In this document: piece after piece, positions 57,401 to 64,000 of the stretch
Layout of the letters: each line of letters opens with the position of its first letter
Position numbering within the stretch: the stretch's first letter is position 1
Source of the DNA: Alicyclobacillus tolerans
Lineage (GTDB): Bacteria; Bacillota; Bacilli; Alicyclobacillales; Alicyclobacillaceae
Reading direction: 5' to 3'
NCBI RefSeq assembly: GCF_900142255.1
Contig: NZ_FRAF01000012.1
Coordinates: 1-64,000 of the forward strand
DNA: 64,000 nucleotides
Made by a program: the position numbers and the translations under genes
Notes under the pieces: generated by a model
What the model saw: only the letters and a program-made list of their open reading frames with translations
What the model was told of the DNA's origin: nothing
Database searches by the model: none

Positions 57401-59443
57401 TCAGGCTGATAGCCAGGCATCGAGATCGAGAATGAGTCCCACCGTACCGTCGCCGAGAATGGTCGCTCCAGAAAATCCTCGCACGGACTGCAGATATTTC
57501 CCCAATGGTTTGTTGACAATTTCCTGCTCTCCAACAATATCATCGACAAGTATCGCCAAACGACGATTGCCTTCTTTACAGAGAATGGCTGACCAAGGAA
57601 ATTGAATGGCCGACGATTGTTCGTAAAAAGCATCCCCCGCATCCAGCAGCGGGATGAGCCCATCTCGATGGCGCAAAAAACGTTCTCCACCAATGGCTTC
57701 TAAATCTGTTTCGTAGACTTGCAATACTTCTTCCACACTGCCAAGAGGGACAGCAAAAGATTCGTTACTCACCATAAACAGCAAGGCAGGTAAAACAGCC
57801 AAGGTCAGAGGCAACTGAATACGAAAAGTAGTCCCCTTCCCCTTTTCCGAGAGAATTGAGATTTTACCGCCCAACGATTGCACTTTATTACGTACCGCAT
57901 CAAGTCCAACACCACGTCCGGAAATATCGGTGATTTTTTCAGCAGTAGAAAATCCGGAGGCAAAAAGAAAATCATAAATTTGTTCAGGCTTAAGCATAAG
58001 TGCAGATTTCTCATCGACTAATCCGCGCGCAATGGCTTTGTTTAATACTGCTTCCGAATCAATACCTCCGCCATCATCAGCAACTTCTATGTAGACGTTT
58101 TGTCCGGAAGAGAAAGCAGAAATTTTTAATGTCCCTGCCTCTGGCTTGCCCGCCTGGCGACGTATATCCGCTGACTCAATACCGTGATCGGCCGCATTGC
58201 GAATAATATGTACCAAAGCTTCACCCATCTCATCGACAACAGTCCGATCGAGTTCTGTTTCTCCCCCTTCCATAAGAAAATGAATTTCTTTTTGTAATGA
58301 CTTGGAGAGATCTCTAACTAAACGAGGAAAACGTTGAAATAACGTATCTACCGAAACCATGCGTAAGGACATGAGTCCAGATTGTATATCGCCAGAGATA
58401 CGGCCAAGTCTATCGACCATTTCTCGAATGACAGCCGTCTGTCCAGCCTCAGTAGCACTGGCTAGTTGAGAGCGAGCAATCACCATCTCACTGAGACGAT
58501 CGAGTAGATGATCGATTCTCTCGATGGGTACACGCAATGTCCTCTCTACCTTCATGGGTGCAGCAGGTTGCTTGGCAGATTCTTTCTGCGAATCCACCTG
58601 ATCTGCTGTAAGACTCGGGGTTGGTGAATGGGCTGCCGCAGAAGTTGTAGTTGGATCTGTCCGATGTGTCGAAAGATATTCTATAAGCGGTACAAAAGTT
58701 ACATTAACCACTTCAGAAATATTAGAGAGATTGCGCATAGCCTCTTCAGCAGAAATTTCTCTTAAAACAGCAAGAAAGGCAATGTTTTCAGAATACCGGC
58801 CATCCTGTAAATGTTCTGCACTTGGTGAACATTCAAGAATATCTGACCACTGCTCCAATTCTCGCATGACAACCAATGCGCGGACTGATTTCATCTGACA
58901 GTCTGGAGCAATATTCACAGTCAGAACTCCAGCCAAGAGTCCCGCTTCTGCAGCTTGAGATGCAATGTGCAAAGCAATATCGGTGAAATGTCCTTCTGTG
59001 GTATCCACTGTCGCCGCAACCTCTGGATGAGGAGACACTACTGCGTTTGTTAGACGTTGATAGAGTTCCTGCAACGAATGAATAATAGCATCGTCTGAAC
59101 CCGTTTCATCTATCCCACTGTCAATAATTCGTTCTAACTGAAGAGAAAGCTGATCAATCCCCGACAATAGAATATCGGGACTATCTGTGGTCAACCGTCC
59201 TGGATTTTCTCGAAACACGCCAAGTACATCTTCAAGGCGATGAGTCAAAGTGGCCATTTTTTGAAATCCCATGCTTGCGCTCATTCCTTTGAGTGTATGC
59301 GCAGCACGAAACATGGCCGCAAACAATTCATCCGACGAGCCCTCAGATTCAAGACGTAGACAGAGATCATTCAGAAGTTGCAGATTATCGCTTGTTTCTT
59401 CTATAAAGGCTTGTAAATACTCAGCGTTTTGCAAAGCTGGCAT
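57401..59443 (-). CDS. cheA: Chemotaxis histidine kinase CheA
   Basis: Autophosphorylating kinase of the chemotaxis array. The 680-residue protein has P1 with the phospho-accepting H49 (RAAHTLKGMSASMG), a P2-like part (about 155-255), P3 dimerisation helices (about 300-360), P4 with N-box HIIRNAADHGIE, G1 DDGGGID and G2 GRGVGLDAV, and a C-terminal P5 CheW-like domain. ATG follows GGGAGGGT. In B. subtilis cheB lies between flhG and cheA; here flhG is directly upstream and cheB is absent. Confidence 0.96.
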   Translation of the reverse strand: MPALQNAEYLQAFIEETSDNLQLLNDLCLRLESEGSSDELFAAMFRAAHTLKGMSASMGFQKMATLTHRLEDVLGVFRENPGRLTTDSPDILLSGIDQLSLQLERIIDSGIDETGSDDAIIHSLQELYQRLTNAVVSPHPEVAATVDTTEGHFTDIALHIASQAAEAGLLAGVLTVNIAPDCQMKSVRALVVMRELEQWSDILECSPSAEHLQDGRYSENIAFLAVLREISAEEAMRNLSNISEVVNVTFVPLIEYLSTHRTDPTTTSAAAHSPTPSLTADQVDSQKESAKQPAAPMKVERTLRVPIERIDHLLDRLSEMVIARSQLASATEAGQTAVIREMVDRLGRISGDIQSGLMSLRMVSVDTLFQRFPRLVRDLSKSLQKEIHFLMEGGETELDRTVVDEMGEALVHIIRNAADHGIESADIRRQAGKPEAGTLKISAFSSGQNVYIEVADDGGGIDSEAVLNKAIARGLVDEKSALMLKPEQIYDFLFASGFSTAEKITDISGRGVGLDAVRNKVQSLGGKISILSEKGKGTTFRIQLPLTLAVLPALLFMVSNESFAVPLGSVEEVLQVYETDLEAIGGERFLRHRDGLIPLLDAGDAFYEQSSAIQFPWSAILCKEGNRRLAILVDDIVGEQEIVNKPLGKYLQSVRGFSGATILGDGTVGLILDLDAWLSA

Positions 59444-59488
59444 ACCCTCCCGCCAATTTCTGTTTTTATCCTTATGTTTAGGCTGGCT

Positions 59489-60376
59489 TTATCCAGTTGA
59501 AAAAAACGACTTTCCAGGCCAAAACCGATGCAGAAAACCTCTCCACCCGCCTCGATTCGGCTCATTAAGGCGCAGAAAATTAGCCGCTATCTGCTCCATA
59601 CAGCGCGAGGCCGTACTGTTGGGAAACGATATCAATACTGGCACTTGACGCATCACTGCTTGCGAAACAAAATCATCCTCCAAAATAAATCCAAGCGTTT
59701 CCAATTTCCACTCCAAAAATTTCAATGCCGCGGCAGACAATCTTTCAGATGCCTCTCGTGCGTCAGTCAATTTCAATGCGCGATTAATCACCAAACGAAC
59801 AGCCGGCAATTCGTCAAGAGGTCTTTCCTCATACAGCAGCTTAAGAAAAGCATAGGCATCAGAAATTGCCGTAGGTTCTGGCGTCGCCAGTAAAATCAAT
59901 TCGTCCGATCCGGCAATCCACTGAGCTGATTGATGATTGATGCCCGCACCAAGATCAATAATCACTGTGTCAAAATGGTTGGATAAATTCGCTAATTGTT
60001 CCTTAACTCTGACCATAGCCGCATCGTCCAACATATCGGAGTGCAAGCCGCTACCTCCAGATAAAAAAGAAAGGCCATGAGGACTAGTAGAGATGACATC
60101 AAAGAGTTGTACGTCTTTCGCTAAATCAAGAACTGTGTGAAAGGGTCTGGTATTGAGCAAAAGTTCAATGTTGGAAAACCCTACATCAGCATCCACGATG
60201 AGCGGCGTCTTCCCTTTTGCTTTTAATGCCAGCGCAAAATTGACACAGAAATTGGATTTACCCACTCCTCCCTTACCACTGGCAACAGCAATGACACGTG
60301 TTTTGGCAGGCAGTCCCCCATTATCCATGCTTCTTTCTCTCATTTTGCTGCGCAGGCTTTCGGCTTGATCGCTCAT
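59489..60376 (-). CDS. flhG: Flagellar number regulator FlhG (YlxH, MinD-like)
   Basis: MinD/ParA-type ATPase that works with FlhF to set flagellar number and position. The 295-residue protein has the deviant Walker A KGGVGKS (35-41), VDADVGFSNIELLL, and a basic N-terminal tail of the kind that stimulates FlhF. The start overlaps the flhF stop as ATGA. Confidence 0.94.
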   Translation of the reverse strand: MSDQAESLRSKMRERSMDNGGLPAKTRVIAVASGKGGVGKSNFCVNFALALKAKGKTPLIVDADVGFSNIELLLNTRPFHTVLDLAKDVQLFDVISTSPHGLSFLSGGSGLHSDMLDDAAMVRVKEQLANLSNHFDTVIIDLGAGINHQSAQWIAGSDELILLATPEPTAISDAYAFLKLLYEERPLDELPAVRLVINRALKLTDAREASERLSAAALKFLEWKLETLGFILEDDFVSQAVMRQVPVLISFPNSTASRCMEQIAANFLRLNEPNRGGWRGFLHRFWPGKSFFSTG

Positions 60377-61641
60377 GGATGCCCCTCCCCGAAAACAGAT
60401 TTTAAAACAAAATCTTTTGTGCTCGGTGAGATATCATCAGGTACATTCTGTCCAGTCGTAATATAGGAAAGCGGCTTTTTAGCCTTCCAAATCAATTCTG
60501 CCGCCACACCATAAGAAGAAGTTTCATCTAATTTAGTAAATAAAAATTTATGAAAAGGAATGGTAGAAAACGCCTCTAACAATCTATTTAAATCTTCAGC
60601 TTTGGAAGTTAGCGAAAGCACAAGAACAATCTCATCAATTGGCGCTATAGAAAGTAACGTCTGAACGTCTTGCGTCGAACGTTGGTTAAAGTAATTTCTT
60701 CCTGCCGTGTCCATCAGTAATAAATCACAATGAGAGAGTGAATCAACAGCTTTGTTTAAAGAAACAGCGTCTGATTCGGCCACTTCCAAGGGAATGCCAA
60801 GAATTTGCGCATAGGTTCGCAATTGCTCAATAGCTGCAATGCGATAAGTATCACAAGTAATTAATCCAACTTTTCGTTCACCTGAAAGTACATGCAGGGC
60901 TGCCAATTTGGCAATTGTAGTCGTCTTGCCCACTCCAGTAGGACCGACAAAAGCAACAATTCGCGATGTGGATTGAATAGGGGATGGTACAGCGAAAGTC
61001 TGAAACTGTTGAATAAACCAATTACGAAAAGATTGAAGCAAAAGTTGGTAATCCCCAACTTTAGGCATAGATAGAACACCGGACTCCTGCATCCATTCTC
61101 GAACAGTGTCAACCGAAATACCTTGTTGGACCAAAAGTTGCTGCAATTGAAAATGCTCTTGATTCATTCCGCCTACAAAGACAGTATTTTGGGAAGACAA
61201 TTGTTGTAAACGATAGGTTAACTTTTTCATTTCGTCGAGGATAGGCAACAAAACTTGCCTTGTATCCTCTTGAGCCGATGTTATACCTTTAATAGAATTT
61301 GCAGAATGAACCTGAACGTCCCCTATTGACTGCATAGACATTGTTGAGGACATATTGGATGTTTCCCCTCGCAAAATGCGTTTCTGTTCCTCGGCTTTTT
61401 CTGAAACATTCTCTGGTTTGGCAGCAGCTTGTCCAAGAGCAGATGGATGATAGGCTGGAATTTTAACAGGTAAATCACCTGCTACCGCAGCCATTACTTC
61501 AATACGCTTACTCCGCCATATCAGCCATTTGCGAACATGAATACGTTTGCTGCTTAAAATGACAGCATCTTTCCCCAAATCAGAGCGTATACGCAATAAA
61601 GCTTCGGGCATGTCACGAACCACATAGCGTTTAACCATCAT
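60373..61641 (-). CDS. flhF: Flagellar biosynthesis GTPase FlhF
   Basis: SRP-type GTPase for flagellar placement. The 422-residue protein has an N-terminal basic B domain (1-60), a low-complexity middle, then NG domains with P-loop GPTGVGKT (233-240), DTAGRN and TKLDE. The start overlaps the flhA stop as ATGA. Confidence 0.95.
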   Translation of the reverse strand: MMVKRYVVRDMPEALLRIRSDLGKDAVILSSKRIHVRKWLIWRSKRIEVMAAVAGDLPVKIPAYHPSALGQAAAKPENVSEKAEEQKRILRGETSNMSSTMSMQSIGDVQVHSANSIKGITSAQEDTRQVLLPILDEMKKLTYRLQQLSSQNTVFVGGMNQEHFQLQQLLVQQGISVDTVREWMQESGVLSMPKVGDYQLLLQSFRNWFIQQFQTFAVPSPIQSTSRIVAFVGPTGVGKTTTIAKLAALHVLSGERKVGLITCDTYRIAAIEQLRTYAQILGIPLEVAESDAVSLNKAVDSLSHCDLLLMDTAGRNYFNQRSTQDVQTLLSIAPIDEIVLVLSLTSKAEDLNRLLEAFSTIPFHKFLFTKLDETSSYGVAAELIWKAKKPLSYITTGQNVPDDISPSTKDFVLKSVFGEGHP

Positions 61642-63671
61642 AGATTAACCACCCCGCCACTCTCAACTTCAAGCGTCGGATCCAACTCACTGTAAGATAA
61701 CACCGTCAACTCCGGTAAAAATCTTACCAACCAGCGTCTAACAGCTAAACGCAATGTAGGATGAACCAAGAGTATAGGTGATTTGCCTTGCGCAGAGAGA
61801 CGATTCGATTCTTCCCGCAGTCTTTTGTAAATTTTTTGCGACAGTGCAGGATCGAGTGCAACAAACACACTTTCCTCTTGATGAATCAATGATTCTTGGA
61901 TCTTTTCTTCCACACTCGGAGAAAAAGTAAGTACTGTTAATGGTTGGCCTGGCACTCTGAATTGATGACAAATTTGCCTGCTCAATGCCTGTCTAACCTG
62001 TTCGGTCAACATATCGGTATCTTTGGACTGGCGACCAACATCCGCAAGAACTTCTAAAATAGTCGATAAGTCACGAATGGATACTTTTTCATGTAGCAAA
62101 TTGCTCAATACTTTTTGCACTTGACCAAGTGTTAAATTGTTATTCAACACATCATCAACAACCGCAGGAGCTTCCGTCTTTAAGTGATCCAACAATTTCT
62201 TAGTTTCCTGTCTCGTCAACAACTCATGGGCATGTGCACGCAATGTTTCTGTCAAATGAGTTGCCATAACGGAGGACGGATCAACCACTGTATATCCAGA
62301 CATCTCTGCCTGTATTTTCATTTCCGAATTGACCCATAAAGCAGGCAAACCAAAAGTAGGTTCTTTGGTAGAAATCCCAATAATAGTTGGATCTTCAACT
62401 CCAGGAGATATCGCTAGCCAATGCCCAAGCAAAACTTCTCCTCGAGCAATCTCCAACCCTTTTAAGAGAATGACATATTCCGTAGGTTTTAATTGCATAT
62501 TGTCGCGCAAACGGATAGCAGGAATGACCAACCCAAGTTCAAGTGCCAATTGCTTTCGAATCATGATAACTCTTTCTAACATGTCGCCGCCCTGTTTAGC
62601 GTCCACCAACGGCACAAGACCGTAGCCAAACTCCAGTTCAATAGGCTCAACATGGAGCAGAGACAAAGCATTCTCTGGTTTTTTGTTGTCTTCTGTACGG
62701 CTCTTGAGCAATTGTTCTTGCTCTTTTTTTGCCGATCTTGCCGCATTTACCTGTACACGCCAACCAGTCAAAAAAGCGAGTGCAGAAATAGGAATCACGG
62801 GGATGACCCCAATTGGAGTAAATACACCCAGCAATAAAATAGCTGATCCAACCATATAGAGGGCACGCGGGAATTGAAAAACCTGGCCAAAAATATCCGC
62901 TCCCAAATTTGCTTCAGTAGCAGCTCTAGTCACCATTAATCCAGTGGCTGTCGAAAGCAACAAGGCTGGAATTTGACTGACCAGACCGTCCCCAACTGAA
63001 AGTAAAGTATACTGGTGGAGCGCTGTTGAGAATGAATCTTTGTGAATGACCATACCGATAATAAAACCACCAACAATATTGACCGCTACTATTAACATAG
63101 AAGCAATGGCATCGCCTTTCACAAATTTAGAGGCTCCATCCATGGCTCCGTAAAAATCCGCTTCCCGTTCAATATCTGCACGTCGCTTGCGCGCAGTGGC
63201 TTCGTCTATCAGGCCAGCGTTTAAGTCCGCGTCGATAGCGATTTGTTTTCCAGGCATTGCATCCAAGGTAAAGCGCGCCGCTACTTCAGCAACACGTTCA
63301 GCGCCGCGAGTAATAACAATAAATTGCACAATAATAATGATAATAAATACGATAAACCCCACAACTGGGTTACTGCCTATTACAAAAGACCCAAATGTAT
63401 TAATGACAGCTCCAGCATTACCCTGCCCAAGAATTAATCGTGTGGTGGAAATATTCAGAGAGAGTCGGTAGAGCGTCATAATGAGTAAAATTGAAGGGAA
63501 GACAGAAAAATCAAGTGGTTCTTTCGTATTGATGGCCACGAGAAGAATGGTCATGGAGACGAAAATATTGACTAACAACAGTACGTCAAGTACAGGCCGA
63601 CTCATGGGTATAATCATCATGACAATTATCCAGAGCAAAGCTGCCATGATTCCTAAATCTGAACGTTTCAC
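61638..63671 (-). CDS. flhA: Flagellar export protein FlhA
   Basis: Inner-membrane core of the flagellar type III export gate. The 677-residue protein has about eight membrane segments (1-310), the conserved cytoplasmic FHIPEP-family stretch ([19 protein letters not shown]), and a C-terminal export-chaperone-binding domain. The GTG start overlaps the flhB stop as GTGA, with GGGGTGAATTC upstream. Confidence 0.96.
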   Translation of the reverse strand: MKRSDLGIMAALLWIIVMMIIPMSRPVLDVLLLVNIFVSMTILLVAINTKEPLDFSVFPSILLIMTLYRLSLNISTTRLILGQGNAGAVINTFGSFVIGSNPVVGFIVFIIIIIVQFIVITRGAERVAEVAARFTLDAMPGKQIAIDADLNAGLIDEATARKRRADIEREADFYGAMDGASKFVKGDAIASMLIVAVNIVGGFIIGMVIHKDSFSTALHQYTLLSVGDGLVSQIPALLLSTATGLMVTRAATEANLGADIFGQVFQFPRALYMVGSAILLLGVFTPIGVIPVIPISALAFLTGWRVQVNAARSAKKEQEQLLKSRTEDNKKPENALSLLHVEPIELEFGYGLVPLVDAKQGGDMLERVIMIRKQLALELGLVIPAIRLRDNMQLKPTEYVILLKGLEIARGEVLLGHWLAISPGVEDPTIIGISTKEPTFGLPALWVNSEMKIQAEMSGYTVVDPSSVMATHLTETLRAHAHELLTRQETKKLLDHLKTEAPAVVDDVLNNNLTLGQVQKVLSNLLHEKVSIRDLSTILEVLADVGRQSKDTDMLTEQVRQALSRQICHQFRVPGQPLTVLTFSPSVEEKIQESLIHQEESVFVALDPALSQKIYKRLREESNRLSAQGKSPILLVHPTLRLAVRRWLVRFLPELTVLSYSELDPTLEVESGGVVNL

Positions 63672-64000
63672 GAATTCACCCCATTGCCTGTAAAGACTTT
63701 TTGTTGTTTCATAGCGTAAACATAAGCTAAAACTTCTGCGACTGCCTGATAAAGCTCCGCAGGAATCACTTGGCCAATTTCCACATCGCGGTATAGCGTT
63801 CTTGCTAGTGGTGGATTTTCTACAATTGCCACATGATGTTGTTCCGCTAGTTCACGAATTTTTTGGGCAGTATAATCCTGCCCTTTCGCCAGAACTTGTG
63901 GCGCTTCCAATTGGTCTGGTCGATACCAGATAGCTACCGCATAATGAGTCGGGTTTGTAATCACTACATCTGCTTTCGGTATATCCTGCATCATTCGACG
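63668..64000 (-). CDS. flhB: Flagellar export protein FlhB, C-terminal part
   Basis: Only the cytoplasmic C-terminal domain is in the window; the frame stays open to the right edge at 64000. The autocleavage motif NPTH is present ([17 protein letters not shown]), as are [15 protein letters not shown] and a C-terminal tail. FlhB switches export from hook to filament substrates. It overlaps flhA by 4 bp. An in-frame ATG at 63994 is an internal Met, not the start. Confidence 0.95.
   Translation of the reverse strand, partial: RRMMQDIPKADVVITNPTHYAVAIWYRPDQLEAPQVLAKGQDYTAQKIRELAEQHHVAIVENPPLARTLYRDVEIGQVIPAELYQAVAEVLAYVYAMKQQKVFTGNGVNS

Overview
The window reads as the chromosome of a spore-forming, flagellated, Gram-positive bacterium of the Bacillales type. 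The evidence is Firmicutes PolC, SpoIIIE, the dipicolinate synthase pair, TepA, YlzJ, YmfK and RNases J and Y, in nearly the order of the Bacillus subtilis rpsB-to-rny region but transcribed right to left. Six genes appear to start with TTG and many with GTG. The gene complement recalls Alicyclobacillaceae-type relatives, but that placement is an inference. I saw no rRNA, tRNA, CRISPR array or prophage.

Layout from left to right; almost everything is on the minus strand. Positions 1-322 hold the 5' part of a group II intron placed exactly after the rny terminator. 0.35-9.9 kb: rny, recX, recA (SOS box upstream), a DEAD-box RNA helicase, cinA, pgsA, yajQ, a rodZ-like gene and ymfK. 10-12.4 kb: a less conserved pocket with an orphan BMP-type lipoprotein and two genes I do not recognise. 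12.4-18.3 kb: spoIIIE, ylzJ, tepA, an unusual NRAMP-related transporter and, divergent from it, an HTH-DUF1232 gene. 18.4-25.3 kb: rnj, then the lysine/dipicolinate operon dpaA-dpaB-asd-dapG-dapA. 25.4-30.8 kb: dut, mlpA, ylxY, pnp, rpsO. 31-39.8 kb: ribF, truB, nrnA, rbfA, infB, rplGA, ylxR, nusA, rimP (transcribed rimP first). 40-42.8 kb: typA (plus strand) and pheA, where B. subtilis has proS. 42.9-55.3 kb: polC, rseP, dxr, cdsA, uppS, frr, pyrH, tsf, rpsB and a swrB-like gene. 55.3-55.7 kb: a decayed IS110-type transposase where sigD is expected. 55.7-64 kb: the end of a flagellar/chemotaxis operon: flhB (cut by the window edge), flhA, flhF, flhG, cheA, cheW, cheC, cheD.

Most of the genes are housekeeping: transcription-translation factors (NusA, IF2, S15, S2, EF-Ts, RRF, RbfA, RimP), RNA turnover (RNase Y, RNase J, PNPase, NrnA), recombination (RecA, RecX), isoprenoid and phospholipid synthesis (Dxr, UppS, CdsA, PgsA), and the aspartate pathway feeding lysine, cell wall and spore dipicolinate. 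Many neighbours overlap by 4 bp (ATGA or GTGA), so translational coupling is likely. Start codons were reassigned in many genes from Shine-Dalgarno sequences and overlaps.

I did not find a convincing new multi-gene system. The points most worth a second look are the intron at the terminator, the IS110 scar replacing sigD together with the missing cheB, the Arg-Gly-rich tandem repeat in IF2, the NRAMP relative with altered metal-site motifs, and the two unrecognised genes near 11-12 kb.
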